From Gloeopeniophorella convolvens (lineage: Eukaryota > Basidiomycota > Agaricomycetes > Russulales), in assembly GCA_022496205.1 (NCBI GenBank), contig WTXD01000016.1, positions 310,001 to 374,000 of the forward strand: a DNA stretch of 64,000 bases. The letters run 5' to 3'. Made by a program: the position numbers and the translations under genes. The notes under the pieces were generated by a model. That model saw only the letters and a list, made by a program, of their open reading frames with translations, did not search any database and was not told the origin of the DNA. Positions 10,885 through 21,341 of the stretch are shown here, one piece after another (positions within the stretch are counted from its first letter, which is position 1; each line of letters begins with the position of its first letter).

Positions 10885-12813
10885 ATGTCTAGCTCCCCAC
10901 GTCATCTAGAAGGAAGCTTTACCGATGGCTCAGGTGCACTATTTACTATGTACAACGAGAGGGCAGCCGAAGAGGACCAGAAAATGACCGAGAGCTGGAA
11001 GGGAGATGCGGATGGCATCTTGGTCTTCGTGAGTTGCTAACATACCTTCCTGGATTCTCACCTACTGATAGCAACGCGGAGCGTAGACTGGTCTGTTTTC
11101 GGCCACCGTTGCAACATTTCTCGTCACCTCATCCAAAACCTTCAACTGAACTCTCAGGACGCGTCTGCCTTCTACCTTGCGCAGCTCTACCAACTCAACG
11201 CAGGCTCCAATACATCCGTCGCTATTCCCTCCTCTCTGTCTGACCCATCCACGTTCTCCCCACCTGTATCCGCTGTCTGGATCAACGCCCTCTGGTCCAT
11301 CAGTTTGGTCCTCAGTCTTACCTACGCCCTCCTTACCACGTTGCTGCAGCAGTGGGCCCGCCGTTACCTCCGCATCACCCAGCCCCGCTACAGTCCTCAC
11401 AAGCGAGCCCGAACCCGCGAATTGATGGCTCAAGGCGTAGAGAAGCTGCACCTTCCGCAGGTAGTCGAAGCGCTCCCCGCCATGCTGCATGTCTCAGTCT
11501 TCATCTTCTTTGCCGGTCTCGTCATATTTATGTTCGACATCAACCGGACTGTCTTTGGAGCGGTGGCGTTGTGCGTCGGAATCTGCGTCGGGTTATACCT
11601 GTGCATCACCTTAATCCCTATCTTCCGCGCCGACAGTCCGTACAATACGCCGCTTTCGACACTTGCCTGGATATCCTGCCTGGGAGCCATGTGGCTAACC
11701 CTCAGAAGCCTTTTGCGACTGCACCTTCTGCCATCGGCGAGGCGGTTTGCCACCCATCTTCTGTCCCTCCGCCTACATCAGCGATTGACGAAAGGTCTGC
11801 CGAATCAAGTAGAAGAATCTGCCTGGGAGGACTCTCATGCGCTGGATCCTCGTGTACTGTCGCGGCTATTCGACTTCTTGGATGAGGATCGTGAATTGGA
11901 AATGTTCATGGCAGGGGTGTCTGGATTCCTCGACTCCATTGTCGTGGGCGACCCTCGTGGAGTACTTGAGAAGTCGATTGAACCTAACCAATTCTATCTA
12001 ACGATCGTCTCGTTTCTTCATCGTTCCCTGGCCTCGGATCTGGCCGTAGAATCCACGAGGCGGCGGGCGCTGGCGATCTGGACCAAAGTGCTCCATCGCG
12101 CGCCCCCTTTCCTGCTTCAAGGGACCCTCGTATCCATGGCCATGTACCTCGACCCGGGTCTCTTCGTCCACCACAACGAATTCCTTAACCTGGTCGAATC
12201 CCGATGCATTGACTCTGACCACATAGTGGAGTACGGTGCACGATCAATGGTTGCTTGCGCAATTCACCACATGCAGGATGAGGACGAACGTTGGCCAGAA
12301 ATGGTCAAACGCCGCCTTGGCCTGTCAGAATCGCGCTGCAGGCAATACCGCAGCCACGGCGACAATGTACGGCTGCTCAATATCGTGGATCTAGCTCAGT
12401 ACCAGTTGGCCTCGGGGCGTATCGAACCCCTCCTGTCCGTCAGCGACAGCTCGCCATGGCACGCGCGGCTGTTACATATGGCACGCATGATCGATACAGC
12501 TACGGTTGAACCGGAATTGCAACATGCGTTCTGCAGCCTGTGGAATGAGCTCGTTTTTGCGATGCGGACTGCCGACATGCGTCAGGACCGGAGCAAGAAT
12601 GCGAAGCGCATCCTCAACTACCTTCGCAGTGTCTACGGGCCTTTGCACAATGATACCAAATGTGCACTTGCCTCCTCGAATCCATATTTCTTCGACGATC
12701 CCCCGCTCGACGAAACATGGTACCCTCTGTGCACGCTCTCAAGCCATCAACTCCCTGTGCCGCTGGATCTAACCACGGAAATCCTTATCGCGCCATCTAC
12801 CGAAGATGCCTAA
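10885..12813 (+). pseudogene. DUF6535-domain membrane protein (copy 3), one apparent frameshift
   Basis: ATG 10885 opens MSSSPRHLEGSFTDGSGALF, then MYNERAAEEDQ and SWKGDADGILVF, the DUF6535 start. Intron 1 is 11029-11086 (GTGAGT...GCGTAG, branch-like GCTAAC), at the same position and phase as in copy 2. TGLFSATVATFLVT continues, but at about 11130 one base is missing against copy 2: VTS must shift frame to reach IQNLQLNSQDASAFYL. From there the frame is open to TAA 12813, with the same membrane segments and DSPYNTPLSTLAW, LFDFLDEDRELEMF and a C terminus ending DLTTEILIAPSTEDA. The rest is well conserved, so the break may be very recent or a base-calling deletion. Function unknown. Confidence 0.75.
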
Positions 12814-13310
12814 AGGACAGGGCGCAGTCCTCGCTGCCGAGACAAAGACATCATTTTTTCCTCCCTTGTCCAAACCTGTGTTCCTCGCTATCCCACCATT
12901 GGCCTTTCCCCGTTTCGCCGGCCCAACAATTACAATGTACTCGTACCATTGTGGGATGTTACCGCGGTCCCCGCGGTAGCGCGCCCAACGCCACTGGCGC
13001 CATCAACCCATGTGGTTCGTCGCGCCATCGTCATCCTCTCCCTCTGGACGTGCCATCCCCCGCGCGTCGGCATCGGCCGGGATCTTCGGCTATCTATATC
13101 TAATCTATCTATATCGGGGTCGGAGCTGGATCTTGAAGTCTGTTCGACGTCGCGGCCAAGCATTTATACTACTTACCAGAACCCCCGCTGTCAGACCCGA
13201 TACATAGAACGCTCTATCATTGTGCATGATTATTGTCCACCTTCGCGTAAAGTTACCTGCCTAGAATACGGCTTGCGGGGCGTCTGGACATATGTATTCG
13301 AGTACGCACC
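12814..13310. other. Intergenic between convergent genes
   Basis: This stretch lies between the stops of DUF6535 copy 3 and the SDR. The only structure seen is an imperfect TATC/TATCTA repeat around 13089-13117. Both 3' untranslated regions must lie here. Confidence 0.6.
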
Positions 13311-14465
13311 TTATAAATGAGTGTCAAGTTTGTTGACGAGCCATCCCCTTTCGAGTATTATCCCCTTCATATCTCTCTCAAGCTCCCCTAGGTCCCAATT
13401 CGCTGATAAGTACCTGGATGCCGCAGTTGATTGAGGAAGCGCGAGTGCCAGAAAACCAGACGCCTACCTTCCGTTGAGCCAGTCCATGCGACCAGACGTA
13501 AGGTGCAACATCGTCCCCGCAGGCAGCTGCGGAGTGTCGTACTTGACGAGTGGACCGCCTGTCCCGCGCACCTCTCGTTGCAGTTGGGTGTAGATCTCCC
13601 CGGGATGCAGCGAAAACGCCTTGACCTGTGGGTACTCTGATCGAGGATGCTGATGTCAGGACGTTGGAAAGATGCCTGACAAGGCTCGGACTCACCAAGA
13701 GCAATGAACTCGACTAGCCTGTTGACTGTGTGCTTCGAAATGCAGTAGTCGCTCGCGCCAGGGACGCGTAGCTGGGCTCCAGTGGAGGAGATAGCGATGA
13801 AGTACCCCTTCGAACGTCGAAGTGGTGCTGCAGAAGGGCTGCGAGTTTATCAGCACCTCGGCGAAAGCCGGACGACTGGATGTAGCGAACCGAAAGGTGT
13901 TGTATGTGCCGCGGATGTTGACCTCGAAAGTATTCCACCAACCCTCTGGGTCCTTCGTGTCGAGTGCTGCGGGAGATGAGGATAAAGAACACGGTCAGAA
14001 GGATCTGGTACGAACGGTCCGAAATGCTCGTCGATGTTCCCGCGTTTGCGATGACGATGTCTATCCGTCCGAAGTGGGAAAGTGTGGCTTGTATGGCAGC
14101 GCCCATCGCCTGCGTATCGCGCACATCCGCAGGCAGGGCAAGTAGCTTTGCGTGAGGAGCGGCGGATCTGATTCCTGCCGCGACCTCTTCAAGAGCCCCC
14201 TTGCTACGGGCGACGAGGACCACTGCAGCGCCAGAACGAACGTAGGCGAGCGCAGCCTCTGCACCAATGCCACGCGAAGCCCCAGTTATGAGGACGACCT
14301 TGCTGCGATAGGTTTGGGCAGAGAAGTGCGTCCCTGGATCAATGGTAGGGTATACACTAGTTCAAATGGCAAGTCAGATAATATCACATGAAGAGGGCAC
14401 GAAAGGACAGACTCGTTGTGGTGCGTGACCGGGAGATTTTCGTCGAGTCCTTGGATGTTGCTCAT
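13311..14465 (-). CDS. Short-chain dehydrogenase/reductase (classical SDR), intact
   Basis: An NAD(P)-dependent oxidoreductase of a family common in Agaricomycetes. From ATG 14465: MSNIQGLDE...; after an intron with acceptor CTAG, VYPTIDPGTHFSAQTY; Rossmann motif VVLITGASRGIGAEAAL (TGxxxGIG); LPADVRD; DIVIANAG (NAG motif); DPEGWWNTFEVNIRGTYN; catalytic ISSTGAQ with SDYCISKHTVNRLVEF (YxxxK); FSLHPGEIYTQ; GRYLSANWDLGELE and a C-terminal tail ending KLDTHL before TAA at 13311. About seven exons with introns of about 45-60 nt, all resolvable in frame with GT-AG ends. It diverges from the DUF2009 gene across a 546-bp shared upstream region, part of which is duplicated at 6310-7131. Substrate not inferable. 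Confidence 0.88.
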
Positions 14466-15011
14466 GAGTGTTGGAGCAGAGTCAGACGTGCCCCAAGGGC
14501 CACCTATATTCGTCAAGCGCAGCCCCCAAATGACAGATACGGAAGCATATATACCAAACTGTAGAGGCCGCTGTCGCGCGCTATTTGTTTTGCAAATGAC
14601 AGAACCGCGCAACTTCTATAGGACGCCGCCGCATTGCACTATCCCGTAGGTAGTAGAACTATTTTGAGAGCCAACGCCTTTGGGAGTTAGACCAACTGCG
14701 CCGGCCCAGTTTTGTACGACCATAATGGTGGTTCAGGAACAACTTGAAGGACAGACTAAAACCATCATTGGTCGAAGGAGATGAGCGAACTTAGAAGGGA
14801 AAGAAGCCTAAGAAGCACCGAGGGCGGTCCGCGGCGGTCCGCGGACGCAACGGACTGATGACGTAACATAGAGACAGCAAGTTGCGTGGCCCACGGAAAT
14901 TTCACGAGGCCAACCTAGGCCAACCGCTTCGACGAGCAGGACATCGATTTCTTTGCCAGAGTTCGCCCTTAAACACCCACAATTCAGCGAATCTTGTCCG
15001 TGATTGCTAAC
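14466..15011. promoter_or_regulatory. Shared upstream region of SDR (minus) and DUF2009 gene (plus)
   Basis: This is 546 bp between divergent start codons. A TATATA at about 14549 lies some 85 bp upstream of the SDR ATG on its strand. Most of the region (to about 14945) is duplicated at 6655-7131. Confidence 0.6.
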
Positions 15012-17201
15012 ATGGCTTCATCCGGGTCGCCAGGGCCCGAGTCCCGCGGCAACGGCCCGTCATTTTCCCTTGAGAATATCCTCGGAGATGACCACGACAA
15101 GGTGGAACACCCGGACGCGAAGGCAGAGGGCTGGGACGAAGAGGATGTGGAACGGGAGGCAGCGCACGGGTACTGTGTTGAGTGTGAAGGTGCGCTGGCA
15201 CCTCCTTCCGGCCTGATATGTGTCCCATCAATACCTTCCCACAGACCAGCCTGCGGAAGTGCGCTGCGAGAATTGCGCAGACGACTACTGTGAGGTGTGC
15301 TTCGCCGCCCAGCACCGGAAGGGCAGCCGCAAAAGCCATACTGCAAAACCTCTTGGTGGAGAGAAGGTCCAACCCGGGCCTTCCCAAAACGGAACGGTAC
15401 ATGACAAGCAGAGCGGGCAAGATGTACGACCTTCTCATTTTCATTAATGTGTTGGTTTGACGCTGCGCGCAGGTAGAGATGGAGGACGACGAGGCCGACA
15501 GCGATGACGAGGCCATCCCACCACCCACGCCCATTCCCGACATAGCGCTCAGCTCACAGCCTACCCTGGGCACAGACCCGGGCGAGTGGTTCGTAGAGCG
15601 CTCAAAATATATCCCCCTCCGCTTGACACTGTCGGAACGCAAATTCCTGCGCCTGCTAGACGCGGCGATGCAAGTTTCGGAGTATACAGACAAGATCGAT
15701 AACCTCGGGTTTGGCCTCAGCAAGGCCAAGCGCATCGTGCACCAGATCCGCGAGCTCTGCGCCATCCTTTCCGGCCTTGTGCTTGCTGCCGACTACAAGC
15801 AGGGCCAGGAGCTCTTCACCGACCGCGACTTTGCCTCGAACTCCGAGTTCTACCAGAAGGTGTTCGAGCTAGGCCGGCGGCACAAAATCATGAACCCCGA
15901 CAAGATGCGCACGACATACGGGAAGCTCATATACCTGCTGCAGGTGAGTCTGACAGACAAGCACCAGGGCCCGCGCTGACCCTTCTTCAGGACAGCCAAT
16001 CGCCCGAAGTTCGCGACATGCTCGGGTTCACCTGTGTTGCGCCAATCAAGAGCGTACACGGTATCCTCGACGAACATGGGTCGCTCGACCTGCTGCGCGA
16101 CCCCCTCATCACTGTCGCCACCCAGGAAATCAACGCCGACAAGCGGAGCAGGCGCGAGATCCAGCGCGACATCAAGGCGAAAGAGCGCGCGATCGAGACA
16201 CTCTCCGCGAAGTACTCCCGAGAGCCCGAGCTCTCGCAGGAGATCGTGCGCCAGGCTCTGTACAGCATCGGCGACAACCACGCGTTCCTGCGCACGAACC
16301 GCGACCCGTGCGACCGCATGATCGGTTACCTGCGGCAGTACTTTCACCCAACGCAGGTGCGCGACAAGAAGAGCGCAGACAGCCTCGCGATCCGGAGCGG
16401 GCGCGGCGGCGCGCGCCTCTCGCATGACCACGCGCGGCAGTACTCGTACGTGATGCAGAGCTTGACGCTGTGGCGCGAGATATTGCACGGTGTGCCTGTG
16501 CAACTGCGACCTTTGCGCTTCCATGGCTGACGGCTTTGGGTAGATATGTTCCACCTCTGGTCGCTCGCGGAACAGGATCTGCTCTCCGAGACGGTGTCAT
16601 ACCGCCTGCGCGATACCGGCCAGGGCCTGAACCGCGTGCAGGCGGCCCCCAAAACGTCGCGCATGATGCACGCAATCCTGAACCGCGCACAGAAGAGCCT
16701 CGGCAGCTGGGTGGGCTCGTCGGTGATCCACATGGGTGACCACAACGTCCCAAATGCGCTCATGTTCATCGGTGCGAACTAAAACCGAATCTCCTCCCTC
16801 CCGGTGCTAACGTAACATTCGTAACAAACACAGACAAATATTCACAGATCTATCGCATCTTGCTCCCGATCTGCAACACGCTCACTCAGCTCCCGACACT
16901 CTACAACACGCCCGCGCTGCGCGCATACATCGATGCAGAGTACGGTTCGCTCGACGCGCTATACCTCGACATCCTTGGCGATTTCTTCCGGCACGCGTTC
17001 GACGGGAGCGGCGCGGACAACTTCTACGACGCCGGGAGCTGCATCGACGGGCGGCTCACGAGTGCGTGGAACTGGTGCGCGTCGATCGAGAAGAAGCGCT
17101 ACTTCCATGTATTCCTGCTCTCCGGTGCATTGCATTCATTATCTGCGTCGAAAAATGCTGATGTTCGGGCAGGTTTCAACGGATTCGATGGTGAATGGTA
17201 G
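15012..17201 (+). CDS. DUF2009 / UPF0652 family protein with N-terminal zinc finger
   Basis: Seven exons (15012-15189, 15245-15423, 15473-15943, 15991-16489, 16544-16771, 16834-17124, 17173-17201) join cleanly to about 624 aa. ATG 15012 has context GCTAACATGG. The N terminus is acidic, followed by a B-box-like zinc finger (GYCVECE, CENCADDYCEVCF, then HRKGSRKSH). The remainder is the DUF2009 domain, recognised by SKAKRIVHQIRELCAIL, FTCVAPIKSVHGIL, NRDPCDRMIGYLRQYF, HMGDHNVPNALMFIDKY and the terminal GFNGFDGEW. The last 9 codons are on a separate 29-nt exon. The family is widely conserved in eukaryotes but has no firmly established biochemical role (fission yeast C22H10.08 is a member as I recall it). 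All frames and splice sites are intact. Confidence 0.9.
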
Positions 17202-17426
17202 ATGCTTGGGATCGTACTTAGAACGGAGGATCGGTAGAGCCGTTACCCCGCATTTGCTGGATCCTACCTTACTGCGCACGGGATATCACTGCACATTAGA
17301 CCTAGACCCGAGGAAGAAAAGCAGCCCACGCTGCACATCTTTTGCACTCGTGCCAAGTAGTATACCGCACGTACACTCTGCGTCTCACACGCGCGCCCTG
17401 CCCTACATCGTCGTGTTCGCGGTGGA

Positions 17427-19029
17427 TCACGCGGCCGCCTCGACCGCCACCTCGCCGCCCTCCGCCTGTTTCTCTGCAGGTGCGACCACCGCTGCGACTG
17501 CGTCGTTCCGGCGCCGCGCGGCAGCGACGACTTCGAGCACGCCTGCGAGCCCTGCGCGCCACCCGGCGAGGCGTCGCGCGAGCAGCGCCCACTCGCTCTT
17601 ACCGAAAGTGCGCGCCGTCGCGCGCGTCACGCGCAGCGTCTGTGACGGCTGCGCGAGCTTGCCTGTGAGCAGGCCTGCGCGGATCGCTGCCACGTCCACA
17701 ATGTCAGCACCAGGGCGGTAGAGAAGGGACAAGGGACGAAAGGCGCGCACCGTCGATCACCCAGCGCTCGACGTGTGCGGGGTCCACTTGGAGGGCGGCT
17801 GCGACCTGCGCGTAAGGCAGGTCCTGCCCGATGTTCTGGAAGCCAAGGTCGGCCAGCGCGAGCAGGCGGATCTTGCGCTCGAGCTGCGCCGCATCGAGCC
17901 CTGCGCCGCGGCGCTGTCAGCATACGCGCCCGTCCGCACCAGAGCCTACCAAGGCGTACCGTGCGTCTCCGCAACCCCCGCGTTCGCACCCTGCCACGCG
18001 CGCAGGTCGTCCAGCCCGCCGGTGAGGAACACACGTAGCAGCGCGAAGAGCGGGTGTGCGCTCGCAGCGACGACCGCGTCGAGCTTGAAGAGCGCGTCGA
18101 AGTCGAGCACGGCTGGGTCGGAGAGTGCGGCGGAGATCGCGGCGAGGGCTGCGGGCTGCGCGGCAGGTGCGGCGCCGCCGAGCGCGCGCACGTGCGTGAG
18201 GCGGTAGTAGTGGGCTGTCTCGCTGCGGCGCGGGCGTCAGAGCGAGAGCGAGGGGAGAGAGAGCGGAGGACGCACGGCTGCGAGGCCTTGTCGAAGACGT
18301 CCGCGAGCGTCTGCAGGAACGCGGCCTTCGTGTCGGCGGGGACGGCCCACTCGCCGAGCCACTTCTCGACGTCGGCGCGTGAGACATGCAGCACGTGCAG
18401 CTCGTCGTTCGCGCTTGCAAGCTCGACGAGGGTGGTGTACACGGGGAGGCGAAGCGCAGAGGTGCGCGGGAGGGCGTTGAAGAGGTTCGTGAGGCTGCGA
18501 GCGGTGAGCAGACGGTTGCCGGCTCCGCGGGAGAGGCGGGACATACATGCGATATTTGATGGCGGGTTCAGCAGGCGAGGCGGCGATGGTGGGCAGCAGG
18601 TCGGAGACGCGCTTTTTGGTCTCTGGCGAATCGACGGCCATAGTGTCAGCAGGTGGGCGTACAGAAGGTTGAAAAATCCCTCAATCTCTGTTGAAGGATT
18701 AGATATAGCGGCGAGGACGGGACGCTTGGACGCACCTCGCTCAGTGCCCTCGCCAGCCCCTTCACGTCGTCCAGCACAGTCAGAAAAATCTCGCCGCCGC
18801 GCGACATCCTCACAAGCGGCGTCTGGCCCTCCTCCACAACTAACTTCTCCTGGATCGACTCTACATACGGTGCGCGCTCCGGCTCCGGTCGGCTCTGCGA
18901 GATGTACTCTGCAAACTCATTGATCTGCGCAGAGACATCAGTCAAACGCCTAGTAAATCTAAGTGTGTACGCAACCTGGTCCTCGAATGTTCCCTCTGCG
19001 AATATCGCGACGGCGTCTGTTGTCGCCAT
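17427..19029 (-). CDS. eIF3m: Translation initiation factor eIF3 subunit M (PCI domain), one apparent 1-nt gap
   Basis: Part of the eIF3 complex that organises the 43S pre-initiation complex in the cytosol. ATG 19029 begins MATTDAVAIFAEGTFEDQ, typical of eIF3m. Later exons encode SEIEGFFNLLYAHLLTLWP, DSPETKKRVSDLL, FNALPRTSALRLPVYTTL, VEKWLGEWAVPADTKAAFL, LLALADLGFQNIGQDLPYAQV and a winged-helix end VERWVIDAIRAGLLTGKLAQ. The tail is Ala-rich and stops at TGA 17427-17429. About six exons. Between LLTLWPS and DSPETKK the frame is one base short (about 18634-18640); no GT-AG pair repairs it. As this is an essential factor, a base-calling error is more likely than a dead gene. It converges with the DUF2009 gene (225-bp gap) and diverges from the TFIIIA-like gene (183-bp gap). 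GC-rich antisense frames are shadows. Confidence 0.87.
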
Positions 19030-19212
19030 TTTTTGAAAAGTGAGTCTTGTCTGCGGACACTCGCTTGCGAAAATCAGATTCACAGATCAAGACGCGGGTG
19101 CCACAACATCGCCAAATACCCTCCTCGTTTCCTCCTGATCTCTGCATTTGACCGGCTGGCACGCTAATCAGTGCTTGCGCGCACTAAGTAACGGCGGTCG
19201 GACACGCAAAAA
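19030..19212. promoter_or_regulatory. Compact bidirectional promoter, eIF3m / TFIIIA-like
   Basis: Only 183 bp separate the two divergent start codons, so the genes must share promoter DNA. No TATA box is evident, as expected for housekeeping genes. Confidence 0.65.
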
Positions 19213-20934
19213 ATGTCTACGTCCCCTGTGTTGGCTGCAACGACCGTCCTGGGGAAGCGCAAGGCGTCGCGGCCATACGTGCTGCACCTCTCTGGGACGT
19301 CTGGCGCGGAGGAATCGGAATACGAGCCTCCTGCTCAAACAACTGCGGGGCCATCTCGTAGACCCGTGCTCGTGAACGGAAAACTTGTTTTGGACTCCAA
19401 AAGGATATACCAGTGCACGTTTGAGAGGTGCGACAAGTCGTATACGAAGCCATCCCGTCTGGAGGAGCACGAGCGATCCCACACAGGCGACGTATGTAGC
19501 TCTCAATGTGAATACTGCACCGCGTTATTTACACGGTCTTTCATAGCGTCCATTTGTTTGCACCAAATGCGACAAATCGTACCTCCGTGAAACCCATTTA
19601 CAGGCCCACGCGCGCTCACACCTCCCCAAGTCCGACAGGCCGTTCGCCTGCGAGGAGTCGGACTGCGACAAGCGCTTCTGGACGGCGCAGCACCTACACG
19701 CACACCAGGAGGTAATCCACTTTGGCGAGAAACCGTTCAAGGCAAGTCGCGCCTTGCTCTGCCTCATTGGCTGTCTTCTGACCACGAGCTTGCTCCCGTG
19801 CAGTGCACATATGCCGACTGCGAAGCTGCATTTCTCAAGCACCACAAACTGCGCGCGCATCTTGCTAACAAGCATGCTCCATTAGGGACCAAGTCGTACC
19901 AATGCGAACACGAAGGCTGTCCCAAGTCCTTCGACACGAACCAAAAACTCCGCGCTCACCTCAAAGTACACGAAGGTGCGCCATCCTTCCGACGCACTAG
20001 CCCATCTAACATTCGAACAGAGAAACGATATACTTGCGCGCTCGCCACCTGCCGTGCGGCCGCGGAATCTACGTTCTTCCAGACCTGGACGGCATTGCAG
20101 CACCACATCCGCACAGACCACCCGCCAACGTGTCCTCACGAAGAGTGCGCCGGCCGTACATTCTCGGCGCAGAAGGGTCTGCGCGCACATCTTAGACTGC
20201 ATGAGCAAAAGGCACTTGATGCTGTGTTGGACGACGAGCATGACAGCTCCGACGAGGACGAAGATGCGCCGTCGCGCAAGCGCCGGCGTGGCGGCGAGGC
20301 TGGGCGCGATTGGAAGTGCGAGGTGGAAGGGTGCACAAAAGATTTCAAATCCGTATATCTTCCTCATGTCACCGTATGGGCACGCCTGACGCATAACATG
20401 GTGCAGAAAAAAGCCCTCACGAATCACCACTCGATCACCCACCTCGGCCAGCGCAACTTCATATGCACGGAGGATGGCTGCAAGCGTGCCTTCGGTTACA
20501 AACACATCCTGCAGCGGCACCAGGCACGCGTGCACGGCCACGGCCACGGCCACGGCCACGACGGCGCCTCAGATGAAGATGACGGCGACGAGCACGCGGA
20601 CGGCGAGTCGAGCGAGGCCGAGCAGCCGGCACCGAAGAAGAGGAAGCCCCGGCACGTCGCACAGTCAGCCATTGATGAAATGACGGGCGTCGCATACGCC
20701 GAGCGTACGACAGTGGGAGCGAGTGGGCAGGTGCCACTCAAGTGCCCTCACCCAGCCATGGAGGGCCTGCCTGTGCCCGCGTCCGAAGAGAGTCAGGGCT
20801 TGTGGGGGCCGCCGGCTCCGTGCGAGTACACGTTTGGCCGTGCGTACGACTTGCGCCGGCACCTGCGGGCTGTGCACGGCGTTGCCTTGGACAAGGGGGT
20901 GGTAGATGCGTGGGCTCGGGAGATACGATCGTAG
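19213..20934 (+). CDS. C2H2 zinc-finger protein, transcription factor IIIA-like
   Basis: Five exons (19213-19491, 19547-19741, 19804-19975, 20021-20352, 20407-20934) give about 501 aa. C2H2 fingers follow one another: YQCTFERCDKSYTKPSRLEE, FVCTKCDKSYLRETHLQAH, FACEESDCDKRFWTAQHLH, CTYADCEAAFLKHHKLRAH, YQCEHEGCPKSFDTNQKLR, then more degenerate fingers, an acidic spacer with KRRR, WKCEVEGCTKDFKS, FICTEDGCKRAFGYKHILQR and a last C2H2 near the end. Nine or so fingers with Cx4-5C spacing and the linker after each resemble TFIIIA, which binds the 5S rRNA gene and recruits RNA polymerase III. Intron 2 (19742-19803) is GC-AG (donor GCAAGT). Introns 3 and 4 are multiples of three and stop-free. A His-Gly tract and an acidic, Lys/Arg-rich stretch lie before the last finger. 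Confidence 0.85.
20533..20562 (+). repeat. Hexanucleotide repeat (CACGGC)n in coding sequence
   Basis: About five units encode a His-Gly tract (HGHGHGHGHD) between two zinc-finger blocks of the TFIIIA-like gene. Its copy number is likely to vary between strains. Confidence 0.85.
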
Positions 20935-21341
20935 AGCATACTTGCTAGATATTTCATAGATGCGGCCCCGGTGTCGCCTCGGTCATTTCCTAGATATTAG
21001 ATAGAGGAATCATCCAACTCGTTACGAGCGTGTTTCTGCCTGGCCCACATGGACCGTATTTATGATCTCCTAAAGCAGACCTTAGCGACGAAAGGTGGTA
21101 CTCTCATACTTTTCTTCATTGCTATCCGTTGATCGAGTCCTCCAGGAGCTCAGGTCGGTGGAGGTGCCGCTATAACTTACCAAATCATTTCCCAGTCATT
21201 TGTTGTCATTGTGAGCGCCGGGCCGACCGCGATTAGATTTCGAGTTTGGCCAAAATCTTTCGTCTGCTCCGGTCCACGAGTTGCTCGCCTGACCTTATAT
21301 CCTCTTGTATCTCTTTATTCTCTCCTTAAAACACCTCAAAA
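20935..21341. other. Intergenic; eRF3 upstream region
   Basis: This 407-bp stretch contains the 3' end of the TFIIIA-like gene and the eRF3 promoter. An AT-rich CTTATATCC lies about 50 bp before the eRF3 ATG, followed by a pyrimidine-rich stretch (TCTCTTTATTCTCTCC), a frequent start-site context in fungi. Confidence 0.5.

Noticed and set aside
17627..18923. Long open frames antisense or out of frame to the eIF3m exons
   Set aside because: They are Arg/Ala/Ser-rich products of GC-rich codon-biased DNA, have no family resemblance, and cross the well-supported introns of eIF3m.
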